From Sesamum alatum (Eukaryota > Streptophyta > Magnoliopsida > Lamiales > Pedaliaceae): DNA of 64,000 nucleotides. Within the stretch, counting starts at the first letter, position 1. Every line of letters starts with the position of its first letter. Positions 34,656 to 45,973 of the stretch are shown here, piece by piece. A model generated the notes under the pieces. The model searched no databases. It was not told where the DNA came from and was given only the letters and a program-made list of their open reading frames with translations. The translations under genes were made by a program, and so were the position numbers. Location of the stretch: positions 21,371,395 through 21,435,394 of the forward strand of contig JACGWO010000004.1 of the NCBI GenBank assembly GCA_034509735.1, written 5' to 3'.

Positions 34656-35704
34656 AATTATAATTTTTTTATAAATAATATAATTTAGAAATGGTTTTGG
34701 TTTTCCAATAGGATCGTTTCTAAATTAGTCGCAACACAGTTTCTGTTTGGCGTGTTTTGAAAAATAAGTGGAAAATTTAAAACTTGGAACAGTCAATATA
34801 TATGACGATCATTCCTATCACAGCTACAAGTATTCAATTAGGCGCCTAATGAATAAATAGGTGGAAATTTGAAATTAGAAACAGTCCAAATATATCAATG
34901 ACCGTTCCAATTGTAGGTCCAAATTTTTTATTTGGCGTCTTCTGAAAAATAGGTGGAAAATTTTAATTTTGGAGCGGTTACTTTACTTTCAACCGTCCAC
35001 TCATCGCATTTGCATACACCGTTCCTGTATGTAATCATTAACCGTTCCTAAGTTAATATTATAACTTACAGTTCCAAAGTCAATAGACAACCGTTCCAAA
35101 TTGTATTCCCGTAATATGTATTTTACGTTCTTGTGACGATATCTCAACATCCGTGAGCCGGATTGACACCAAACTTAAACACATACAAGAGTATGAATAA
35201 GATTTCATATCTAACGGTCTGATTTTTAATTCGATGGCCGGATTGAAGGATGCACCGTTTCTTATGATGAAGAATACGGACCGGATACGATATTTCGACA
35301 TCCACCCACCCAAATTTTTCAAAACTACATATAATGTATTTTCTTTTCGTGGTAAATCATATCTAACGGTATAATTAGAATTTTGACGGTCTGATTAGGT
35401 GATGCATTACAACTATATAAGATGCTAGTTATATCTGTGAAATACTAACAAACTTAAATATACAAATATACTTCATATTGTGAACATGTATCTAAACTTT
35501 GAAAAATATTTTATGTTTTCAAATTCTTTAAACAACACATTGTATACATTTCTTCGCTCATTAACGTGTTTGGAACGTGTTTTTCTCAAGTTTATTAATT
35601 TCCTTTTATAAAAAATAATTATTTAGAATTTCATCAGGAACGGTTACTTATAATATAAGAACGGTCATTGGAACACTATATTTCTATAACTTTTTGGTGT
35701 AGTC
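34656..35704 (+). mobile_element. CACTA 3' subterminal region with GGAACGGT/ACCGTTCC repeats
   Basis: The octamer ACCGTTCC or its complement (and one-base variants) recurs many times between about 34910 and 35880, in both orientations. This is the pattern of CACTA transposase-binding subterminal repeats. The string TTTTTGGTGTAGT ends at 35703 and resembles a CACTA terminus (the final base is C instead of G). The region joins 31584-31639 once the gag-only element is removed. The call rests on repeat pattern and context. Confidence 0.5.
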
Positions 35705-36941
35705 ATAAGACCGGTCTTATAAACGGGCACACAAATCCAATATTAAAACGATCTCGTTTTTATATCTGAAACGATATCGTACTATGTCCAAAATGATGTA
35801 GAAATTGGCTATTAGGAATGGTTGTAGTATCCAAAATAGGAACGGTGACCGTTCCAAAATGTTAATATAAATTCAACTTTTAGCAGAAATGTCCTCACTC
35901 TTCCTCTCCAAACACACACTCTCTCTCTCTCTGCCTCTCGTCCGCCATCCACCACCGTCGCCCCTCTGTCTCCCTCTCCCTGAAAAAGTGGGTCACATTC
36001 CGCCGTCCCACACCACCACCGTTTCCTGCCTTCCCACACCACCACCACTCAAGTAGGTGTTGCTTTCTATAGTAAAATTTCTGGATATTGTTGCAATTTC
36101 TAAAATTATTGGGCATATATTGTTGCAACTTTTGAAATTATTAGGCGTATATTTGTTGATAATTTTGGCATTTGTTGATAAATATATGTATGAATTTTTG
36201 GGGAATTTTTTGTCAATTTCTGAAATTATATGAATTATGTATGCAATTTGGATAATTTTTGGAAATTTCTAAAACTATTGGCCACCTGGAAAATTTCTAA
36301 AATATATTTTCTGTTATTTTTATAATATTATTATGTTAATTTTAAAAAAAAATATGTTATTATTTTTCTGTAAAATTTGTATTTTTTCTGTTATTATTAA
36401 AAAAAAACTATTTTTTACAAATTTTTCAGTTATTTTTAAAAAAAAATTGTGTTTTTTTTAAAGAAAAAACCTGTTATAATTTTTGGAATATTTTGTATTT
36501 TTCTGTTATTTGAAGGAAATATCTGTTATTTTTATAATATTTTTTGAAAAGTGTCTAAAGTTTTTCAGAATTTTTTGGTAATTTTGAAGGAATTTTAGGA
36601 ATTTATGATTTAACGAAAACTATGTAAGTTTTAAAAATTCTGAAAATTATTTGGAATTTTTCTGTATCTTTTTTATGATTTTTTGTAAGGTTCAAGAATT
36701 TTCTGAAACTTTTTGAAAATCTATAACTTTCAACATATATTTTATGAATTTATGAAAATTTTTGCAATTTTTTTTGTAAATTTTCTGTTAATTTTCTGAA
36801 ATTTCTGTGAATTATTTTGGAATTTATGTGAAATTACGTATATTATACTGTAAGGATATAGGAAAATATAGGTACTAATTATTATAATATATAATCATAT
36901 CTATACATACTATAACAATATAGGAAAATATATGAATTTAG
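35705..36941 (+). other. AT-rich DNA with a CT-rich leader, probably the 5' end of a transposon gene
   Basis: Further ACCGTTCC motifs occur near 35845. They are followed at 35890-36055 by a pyrimidine-rich leader with (CT)n, which resembles a 5' UTR exon ending at a GTAGG-type donor. From 36060 onward the sequence is very AT-rich and intron-like. I read this as the leader and long first intron of the Transposase_24 gene at 39861-41396, split by the later solo LTR insertion. Confidence 0.4.
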
Positions 36942-37272
36942 TGTGACGTTCATAGAATTTTGTTCATAATCGAGGAGCTAATTGGTAATTATTAAAAAAA
37001 TATAAATTAATCATAAATTATAGGTTGAAATTCTAAATTTATTAAAGCTTAAAGGAATTAAATTGGAGCTTTATAAAATATTTGTGGTTATATTATATAT
37101 ATTTAGAAGTTAACGACCAAATTGAAATTTTAATAAAATTACTTTTCAAAAAAATAAGAAAAGAGGTAAATTGGGGGCAGCAATGACACGTGCTGCCACC
37201 CCAACATCCCCATACTTTTAGAAAGTACTATTATATATGTGTTTATATAAATAAGGTTGCATATCTATACTA

Positions 37273-37568
37273 TCTATACTATTATATTAAGGGAGAGCAC
37301 CTCTTTGGTGTTTTTCCCAAATTTGGTCTGCCATTTTTTTTTATTTTTAATATTTTATTAATTTTTTTCTATCTTCTTAACTTCTCATTTTCTTTGTTCT
37401 CAACTTCCACATCCCTTTTTTTCCTCCCATTTTTCTTCAATATTTTCTCATAATTGTTTCATATTTTTTACTATCTTATTTATCTAACTAACATATTTTT
37501 AAAATAATAATAATTTTTTAAATCTTAAATAATTTTGCACACACATTTGAGTGTGCCACATGCACTAG
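37273..37568 (+). mobile_element. Mini-Helitron, 296 bp, non-autonomous
   Basis: The 5' end is TCTATACTATTATATTAAGG, the form typical of plant Helitrons. The 3' end is CTAG, with a hairpin (GCACAC..GTGTGC at about 37537-37556) about 8 bases before it. The flanking bases are A on the left and T on the right, as Helitron insertion between A and T predicts, and there is no target duplication. No coding sequence. An alternative start lies 9 bases upstream (37264), because the TCTATACTA word is repeated. Confidence 0.7.
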
Positions 37569-38689
37569 TACTTAATTAACACACACCAAATAAAACAAAA
37601 ACACGCACAGAGACGACGACGATCAAGAGGTAAGATTAGTCTTAAATTATTATTAATTTTCATAATTATATTATTCGATTAATGTATTTATTAAATATAT
37701 TTTATATTATTCGATTTATTATTTTACCGAAAATTTAATGAAGTTAAGAATTCATACAAATTGATTTTCGGGTATATCTTTAATTGGACTGGAATATTAT
37801 AGCCAATAAATTAAAATTATTTAACCTATTAGATTTTAGTAGTTGTTACGATGAATTACACAAATTCATTTGGTTTATTAACCAAATACATAATTGTATG
37901 TACTAGTGTTTAAATAATTATTATTATAGTGAAGAACTGACAGAAATTAATAGGAATAGTAGAAAATTATGTTTGAGAAATGTTTGGAAATTATATTTGA
38001 GAAATACTGTATTTTATTAGAAAGGAATGTGAGATTTTCGTAATAATTTTCGTAAAAATGCGAGGGGTTTGATAAATAAATTCTTATGAGTTAATTGATA
38101 AATTAGATATATTCCGGGGAAGCTTATAATGTCTAATTGTTTAGACGAGGAATGAACCGAGGTTTGAATTTCAATATAAGTGAAATATTAAAAGATTGAC
38201 GAAAAATATACTAATATTACTTAGTAATTTTATTCAGAATTTACGATAATTTCGATATATGGATTATATATATATATATATATTATAACTTATTATATAG
38301 CACGGGGATAAAGTAGAGGATTAGTCAACTCTATTTATTAATGTAATCGTTTAAGGATTTGAGGTAAGTATAGTTAATTTGATTATACATATATATATAT
38401 ATATCTTATATATATGATACATATTCTTGTATTGTATACGTGATTGCGATGGCTATTTATCTAGTTATATTGTCATTCTGTGGAGTTGTCATTATATACA
38501 TATATGTGGTTATGGTGTGAGAAAGAAAAATGAATGATCATGCAATGTCATGCTATTCTATTATGGATTGAAATTGAATGATGAGATTGTGGATGGAATG
38601 TTGTGAATTCAGATAAAGAGATGGGTTACCTGACTGGTGGGCATGCTGCAATGGCTTATGATAATATCATTAATGACGAGCTGTGTGCT

Positions 38690-38830
38690 GTCATTGATCA
38701 GTGGAGATGATGTGACATATCATACGAATTGTGTGTTGTATGATATGATGGATGATGGGATATCATACGAGCTGTGTGCTGTGTGGTATCATTGATGATG
38801 GGGTATCGTACGAGTTGTGTGATATGTGGT
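38690..38830. repeat. Degenerate tandem repeats inside the solo LTR
   Basis: Three or so units of roughly 45-55 bases, each containing TATCATACGAG/TATCGTACGAG, then TTGTGTG or TGTGTGCTG, then a GATGATGGG-like segment. Confidence 0.55.
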
Positions 38831-39483
38831 ACCGAGTAAAAAAAAGAGATATTATGATTGAGGTGATGATAGCCGGCAAAGACCATTGAGTGATGCACTC
38901 CAGCTTGGGTAAGCATGGCCCTAATAAAATAAACGATCATTTTGGAAATAATGTACTGTGGATTGATGTATGATTGTGGTATTGGTTATTTAATGATTTT
39001 GTGGTGATTGCATATTAAATAATGTCTATGGATTGATATAATTGTATGAGACTTGTCTTATTGCATATGTGTATGTGTACATATATAAGTCGATTAGCTA
39101 TACTTATTGAGTAGGCTGCGCAATCCTTGCCGCATATTTTTCAGGGCATAAGTCACAATGGTGATCATAAGCCGATCACCAATATTACTAGGTAGGTCAA
39201 CAATGATATTCTAAGTTGGAAGCCCTAGCTATACAATTACATAAATATGAGATTTACAGTGGATTTGTATTTTTTTTAAGTTTTGTAATAACTAGAAACT
39301 TCACTTTTCTCCTTTCTTTATATTGATAATGGCTAAGGTCGAGGATTAATTACAAAATTTTGATAACGTATGTCCTTCTGTGATGTCTACATAATATATA
39401 GATTAAAACATGAGTTGTCTTATTGGATTAAATGTGAATTCTTTATAAGATGGGATGTGTTACGGAGGGGGTGTCACATTTAG

Positions 39484-39720
39484 TGTAATTTTAGGGAAGA
39501 ATTTTGGGATTTAGTATACATTTTAGGAAATAATTGTATGATTTAGTATACATTTTAGGAAAGAATTTTGGGGTTTAGTATACGTTGTAGGCAAAATTTC
39601 AATAATCTAGCATTTATTATAACTTTAGGAATTAGTATATAATTTTTGGATTTAGTATACATTTTAGGAAAGAATTTTGGGATTTGGTTTACATTTTAGA
39701 AAAAATTTCTAGGATTACAT
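39484..39720. repeat. Short tandem repeats, TTTAGTATACATTTTAGGAAA units
   Basis: At least five imperfect copies of a 35-45 base unit (GGGATTTAGTATACATTTTAG then GAAAGAATTTT). Located immediately right of the solo LTR. Confidence 0.65.
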
Positions 39721-39860
39721 TAATTACATAATTATTAAAAAAATTTAGATAATTATTAGAATAATTATGAAATTTGGGGAAATTATCATTATTAAAAAAT
39801 AAATTGATAATTATATTTTTTGTACAATTCATACCTCTAATATTTTGAAAAAAATTATAG

Positions 39861-41396
39861 ATCACGTCTAGTAGAGATTTGCCTCCTCAAGAAGGTGGAC
39901 GTACTCGCGGCCGTGGCCATGGCCACGCTCGTGGCCCGTCGGTTCCACCACTGGCGGGTGCCGCTTCCCAAGTTGGGAAGCAACATTCCAACCACCCCCA
40001 CCATCACCGTCGGTTGTGCAGTCAGTTGTCACACTAGTGACGGATTCGGAGGCCGGACAATCTACTCCCGCACCAGCGGCAGATCCGGCCGTCCATAGGC
40101 TACACCACCCCCACCTGCACCACCAGTCCCCCACCATCTGCGCGCCGGTATATCACCCTCGCTGACGCTAGGTACTATTTTTTATAAAATTTTTGTTATT
40201 TATTTTGAGTTTTTTCTTAAACACTAATTAATATGTAACTTCAGGGCTGAGCACAAGATACACGAGCACATCAACACGGTGGTGCAAGGACATTATCCAC
40301 ACCCTTGGGGATGTTTGCGCCGAGTGCCGCTAGAGCACCAGAATTTCTGGTAGAGAGTTTGAAGGTAATTTATTTTTAATTTCTATTTAATGGTATAAAT
40401 TTAATTTTTTTTGTTACATATTTTACGATTCCTTTCTTTTGCAGATGATGTACTGGTGGGACTATGACGATGAGTCCATGTTCTGCGTATTCCATATGTT
40501 CACGGGAAGTTCTTCCGCAAGCGCTTCACTCTCGCATGACAGTCTCTGGTAAAGCCGTTGTGGCTGGCGAACGAGGTCTAGCGGCGGCCCCAGCTGTACG
40601 GGGACAGTGAAGAGTTCAAGAAAGAGGCCGCTAAGAACAAGGCCAACCGATCGGCCTACCCTACGGCATCCTCTACTGTCTACCGCGGGGGTTCTTCTTC
40701 AGTCGGCATGCACAAGAGGAAGATGGTAAGTAATTTAATTTCTTTTAAAGCATTTATCAATATTAAATAAAAGCTTGACTAATTTTTCCTTTCTTGTACA
40801 GGAGGCACAGCTCGGTCGGCCAGTCAAGCAGATGGAGTTATTCTCCAGATGCTACAAGAAGAAGGCCGACGACGGCTAGAGCGGGCCGAGGGCATCAGAG
40901 GTGGTGGTAAGTACTTATACTTTAATTTTATTTCCTCTAATGTTTGGGAATAATAATAATAATTTGCCTTGCTTTGCACGAGACGTTCCAGAAGCTGCTG
41001 GAGGATCACCAGCCTCAGGTTATGACCGATCTCGGGATATTCCAACCGAATCGGAGGGCTCGGTGGCGATGATCGAGCAAGATCTGTGGCTGACAGCGGT
41101 CAGGGCCAAGAACAAGGGTCGTGTATTCAGTCTTGATTTTGAGGCCAACGGCCTAATTAGCCAGACCTATACATCGCCATCACCATGACCACCGCCACCG
41201 CCACTGCCACCGCCACCGCCACCGTCGAACATGGAGGATCGATGGTCTGGCTCGAGACGATGATGATCGACATGATGGATATGATGAAGTCCATGCAAAC
41301 CAACAACTCCGCTGCTGGCCCGTTACAGCCTCCGACAGATCCCCGAGCTCCAGACAATGCCGACATGGACCACGACGAGGGGGATGAGGTGTAGAT
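39861..41396 (+). pseudogene. CACTA-associated Transposase_24 (Ptta/En/Spm) protein relic, multi-exon
   Basis: Plausible exons: 39861-40171 (TSSRDLPPQEGGRTRGRG..., Gly/Arg and Pro-rich), 40245-40364, 40445-40724, 40802-40908 and 40988-41396, separated by AT-rich introns with GT..AG ends. The recognisable core is QLYGDSEEFKKEAAKNKANR, then a GGSSSVGMHKRK block, followed by AQLGRPVKQMELF. This matches the plant Transposase_24 family found as the second gene of CACTA elements. Stops and frameshifts (for example in 40320-40600 and after 41050) make it a relic. A (CCGCCA)n tract lies at 41188-41222. ACCGTTCC-like motifs flank the unit on both sides. Confidence 0.65.
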
Positions 41397-42041
41397 TTAG
41401 GATATTTTTTTTATAATATTTTTGTTAATATATTTTTTTCGTAATTATGCATATTTTGGTATTGCATAACATCATTTACACGTTTCATTATTTAACCAAA
41501 TTAAAAAAATAATAATAATTTTATTTCATTTATATAAATAATAATAATTATATAAATAAATAAATTAATTAATAAATAATTTAGGAACGATCTTTTGCTC
41601 GATTACGGAATGCCAAAAATACCTAGCGTCCAATCATGGATCCCACAAATAAGACCATCATTCCTAAAACCGCCCAAAAAGACCATTCCAAATAAGGGAC
41701 GAATCGTTCCTAATTTTAGCCCAATGTTAATGACTACATATCATCGTTGTTGTTCCAAATACAGATCCTTATCCCGTGCCAACTTTGTATTCCAAATAAA
41801 GATCAGAACCATTCGTACGTTCATTACAAAGTTATTTTCTTATTTTTCTATTACCCTATGTGATAAATTCCCCTAATAAAAAAATGTGATTCGTATTAAA
41901 GGATCTTTTAATCAATTTTCTGAAAGTAAGAATAGAAAAAGCATTAGAAGCACTTTATATTGCCTTTATAAAAAATTAACAATGTCTAAAACTAATAAAA
42001 AAAATAAAGCTATATATATATATATATTTCAGAATTATATA
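41397..42041. other. CACTA-like right subterminal DNA, then AT-rich sequence
   Basis: Between 41583 and 41830 there are several GGAACGAT, CATTCC and CGTTCC words that echo the repeats at 34.9-35.9 kb, suggesting the other end of a CACTA unit. I could not identify a terminal CACTA. No gene. Confidence 0.4.
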
Positions 42042-42699
42042 TATGCTGTCACGACCCGAATCAGGGGTCACGACACGGCCATACCACCAAGTCCATATCC
42101 TTAGTAGCATGAAGCCCTCATCACCAAAAATATAGATCCAACCTCAACAATACTCATACTTAAACAATACAAACCCCAAAATATTATTTGCAGTGAAAAT
42201 ACATAAATCTAAATGTTTTAACTCTAGCATCAAGTCCTAACAACTAAACAACGGAGAAGTAATTCTTACAAAAAGTTGTCCATAGAACTTATTAATGGTC
42301 GCCATGTGAGCGCTCAAACCTTGACTGACTACCAACCCCAGCATCGATCCCCCCATACTCCTCATTCACCTCAGTCCCTACCTCTTACCAGATGCGAACA
42401 TAGTACGTAAGTAATGAATGACTCTCATTTATTAAGACACAATGGTAACTTCAAAAGCAAATGATAAAGGAGGAAATTTACAGTTTCAAAGTATTCGTCG
42501 CGCCAATGATAACTCTAAACTTTTCAATCAAAGCAAGGTATACACTATTTTGGGTGACAACAACAATATGAAAGATATGTGCGAGTGTTTTCATAAATCG
42601 ACCATATTAACAAGGTAGGCATGCTCGCATTCACTAGCAACATAACATACCTCTTACTTATTTTTTACTATAATTATAACCCATTTTCCGGGCTTCAAT

Positions 42700-42895
42700 C
42701 TTTAACCCCGATTGAGAGGATTAGAACATAGTCTCAGTTTACAACCCCAACTGAGAGGGTCAGAATAGGTTCTCAGTTTATAACCCCAACTGAGAGGGTC
42801 AGACATAATTTCTCAGTCAGTCTTTTTAACCCCAACTGAGAGGGTCAGACATAACTTCTCAGTTTTTAACCCCAACTGAGAGGGTTCAGAACAAC
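42700..42895. repeat. Hairpin-forming tandem repeat array in the solo LTR
   Basis: About five units of 40-45 bases, each carrying CTCAGTT..AACCCC..AACTGAG, so every unit contains a short inverted repeat. The same array is present in the sister LTR at about 53285-53480. Confidence 0.8.
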
Positions 42896-43789
42896 TCTAG
42901 TATCCCCTGTTAACAGTGATTTCGTTAACAGTTGAGCATGTTCTGTCTATTAGTCGATGAACTTGAGCATGCTTTTATTTAAAAATAACATAACATTTTT
43001 CACCCATATTTTGGTTTCAAAAGAGGTCAAAGAATAACAAATAATAGTTTAATTTGACACAACACAATGGCTTTCAAATTTCAGGATTTGACCAAGTGCT
43101 TACATCAACATTTAACAGCAAAATCCTACCACACGTATCTAATATTTGATCTTATAAAAAGTATCATATGCTCGCATTGCATTTTGCTTTAGATCCAAAA
43201 TTATCTTTTAAAATCATAAAATATTTGAGAAAACATCACGTAAGAGGGAGGTAACCACTTACCAGAATCTTCTGGCTCTAGTCCATTTATTTAACCACTT
43301 GCACCGAGACTGTTGGATCCTATACGTCAATTGATCATAATTCTTACAATGAATAATCACCTAAGTCACATTCAACCCAATAAAAATAGGTGTACTACCT
43401 ATTTAATCCTAGAGAAACAAACTATGAAAAACTTATAGCTTAACTCAAACCTAACAATCATATGGACTCAAATCTATAATTCAATACAAAATTTACCTCA
43501 TAATCATTGATACCCAAAATAAATCAATAAATAGGTTGGTTGATGATCCTAGTCACTCAATCAATCCTTAACAATTCCATAGTCAAATAAAAGAACTAGA
43601 CTAGACAGATAATAAGATAACGCCAACTTGCAGTCTAATTGTGTGAATTTTGTAAAATTATATACTTAGTAAATGACTATGAAAATTTTATAAAGAGTGT
43701 TAAAGATACTGCATAACATATATAAAAATATATTAGATGACATTAAGTTGAATAAATCGGTGTAAGAGTTTTCAAAATCGGGTTGGTGA

Positions 43790-44640
43790 AAGAATCGGTA
43801 CGGCCCGGGAATGCGGTGGAAGCGTAAAATAAAAGAAATTTAAAAAAGATTTCAAAGGAGTGTTCCCTTTGAATTCCCGGGCGTTCGGTGTATTTAAAAG
43901 CATCATAACATACAGAAAATATGCTTGAATATGTGGCTAGAGGAGGAAACAAAAAGGTACAATAATTTAAATAGAAACATACCTTTTTCGTTTCACATGT
44001 ACAACGGCAACAAGCTTTGATTCTCTCTTCGTTCCTTTTCCGTTCACCTTAGGATTCAAATTAAAACCCCTCTAATTTGTCCACACCACAGAAATGGAAG
44101 CAAATCTATATCTACTGCTAGTTAGAAGCTAGATCAAGGAAGAAACGAAAAACGTATTACACTATTGATTAGTGTATACGTATTTCTCACGTTCTCATCT
44201 TGAATCCAATTCAAAGAGAACTCAAAAGAAGGAGAAAAAAGCTGAAAATTTCGTGGCTTGTGAATGCAATACTTAGTGCAAGTCTCTATAGGACACTCAA
44301 GACCCAGTGAATGCAATACTTAGTGCAAGTCTCTATAGAACACTCGAGACCCAGTCTCGAGGTTCTCGATTTGGAACGTTTCAGACCGACCCTCAAGGAG
44401 TTGGTTTCATAACCGCTAACCTATGCGCAGCTCAACTCAATGGGTTTAACCAATCAGTCTGTGGTCATTTGTTGTGACATTAAAACGACATTCAATGTAA
44501 GTAGTAAGCACAACAAACACATTTTGCCAGTGATGAATACTTACTTTATCCATCAGTATAATATTACTTTGATAAAGATCGACGAATAGCTCCCAGAACA
44601 GCCAATCTAATTGACCTTCTGGTCACCTATTCTAACAGAA
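43790..44640. mobile_element. Insertion of about 850 bp inside the spacer solo LTR
   Basis: This block is absent from the sister LTR, which reads straight across near 52665-52672. On the plus strand its edges can be read as TGAAAGAATCGG...CTAACA, so a small solo LTR is possible, but I found no clear target duplication. It contains a duplicated 45-base phrase (GAATGCAATACTTAGTGCAAG) at about 44262 and 44307. Confidence 0.5.
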
Positions 44641-45796
44641 TAATTACAAAACAGGCTGGCAGTTTACTTGAATGAATTTTTAAAATTCAATCATACATGG
44701 GAAAACCTTAAAACTTTTATATGTTACTCAAGACTCATATAAGTGAATACAAAAAATAATTAATATTTATAAGGCGTATCTAAAATCATTACAAAAATTC
44801 AGAAAGAGTAAGGTTCTGTGGAAAAGAGCACTGCTGTTGGACATGACTCAAGGAATTTTATAAATTTATCTGGTACCTCAAAAATTCTTAAAAATAATAG
44901 GTATTCTCTACATGGTTTCTCAAATATTTAAAAAAAGTTTTGTAACTAAAAGGCGTCTAGAAATAAATCAAATAGACCTAAAAAGGAAGTTGTCAAATTC
45001 ACGCCTAACTTCTGGTGGTGCTCGTGTAACAATTTTAGAAAATCGAATACAACTCGCAAATTCTTGATATTTTATGAATATACCAGAAAACTAATAGGGT
45101 TTCATAAAAAAATTGTTCTTAATCAAATAGAGCGTATAATATAAAAACAAAATGCGCTTTTTCCTATACCCAGATGCTGTTCCGTGTATCAAAAATACCA
45201 ACAGGGCTAATTCTCCATTGAGAATTCATACTTTATTAACTCCAAATCTCCAATCAATTCCTATAAAAATTTCTAATTCATGAAAATATAAATATGTACT
45301 AGACCTAATATTTTTTACGTTAATGACTCAAGACTCAAACAAATCACACAATTCATCTAGATCCCAAAAGAACCTATCTAATTATCATGACTTGATTAAA
45401 CTAAAAAGTTGAAGCTACCTCAAATTCGCAGCGATGGAGTGCTTCGACTTCCTTCCATCTCCTTCATATTATGATTCAATTTAGACGTGGGATATTGTGA
45501 GTTTATGGTAATTAAATGTTGAGTTTTGTGTATTTTCGCCTATGGAGAGATGTGTAGAAGAAAATAGGTTTGAGAGTTTGAATAGGGTATGTTTTCCTAT
45601 TTTTTGGATGGTGGTTGGGTATATATAGGCTTAGAAAGTTGTATTCTATCAAAAGTCTCCAAAAAAAGTAATTTAAATCCAACTTTTAAGAGGGAGCAAA
45701 AATAAATCCGAAAATTAAAAAAAATGCTAGTCAAGGTGTGTCAATGAGGATTAAATTAGTTGGTTTAACTCGATTTGGTGCGGGTATTACATATGC

Positions 45797-45973
45797 CAAC
45801 AATACAAATATACAATAAAAAATTGGAGACGGTACGAACATAACATAATAAAAAATTTCTAGGAATTGGGTTCATTTCCATTAATTATCATATATATTTT
45901 AAGATAATCAAGTTATTTTTAATGAATATCATGTTAACTTTGAACATGAAGCAGTTATTTTTTTCACTTGAAG
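45797..45973. other. Unassigned AT-rich spacer edge
   Basis: Between the solo LTR duplication and the point where inverted-arm homology begins (about 45974). No feature seen. Confidence 0.4.

Larger units (their letters stand above)
36942..39478. mobile_element. Gypsy-type solo LTR, 2537 bp
   Basis: It begins TGTGACG and ends GTGTCACA, with a perfect 5-bp duplication TTTAG at 36937-36941 and 39479-39483. Length, TG..CA ends and absence of any second LTR, PBS or gag/pol inside or beside it indicate a solo LTR left by LTR-LTR recombination. The long size and TGTGAC-type ends resemble chromovirus (Tekay/Del-like) LTRs, which is an inference. It contains a Helitron (37273-37568) and degenerate tandem repeats at about 38690-38830 (ATCATACGAG..TGTGTG units). 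Confidence 0.8.
42047..45791 (-). mobile_element. Gypsy-type solo LTR, 3745 bp (spacer copy)
   Basis: The plus strand starts TGTCACGACCC and ends GGGTATTACA. On the minus strand the LTR begins TGTAATACCCGC and ends in TGACA. It is flanked by a perfect 5-bp duplication TATGC (42042-42046 and 45792-45796). It is the same family as the LTR at 51511-54186, in opposite orientation. It is about 1.07 kb longer, largely because of an insertion at about 43790-44640. No internal domain or second LTR is present. The start TGTAATACCCG is typical of Tekay/Del-like Gypsy LTRs (inference). Confidence 0.85.

Noticed and set aside
38600..38830. CRISPR-like repeat array
   Set aside because: The repeats are degenerate, lack uniform unique spacers, and lie inside a plant LTR.
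39895..40098. GC-rich open frames in both strands at about 39870-40140 as a separate host gene
   Set aside because: Splice signals and context make this the first coding exon of the Transposase_24 relic. The minus-strand frame is a shadow of GC-rich sequence.
42047..45791. The 42047-45791 and 51511-54186 LTRs as the two LTRs of one giant element
   Set aside because: They are in opposite orientation, each has its own 5-bp target duplication, and they sit in unrelated flanks.
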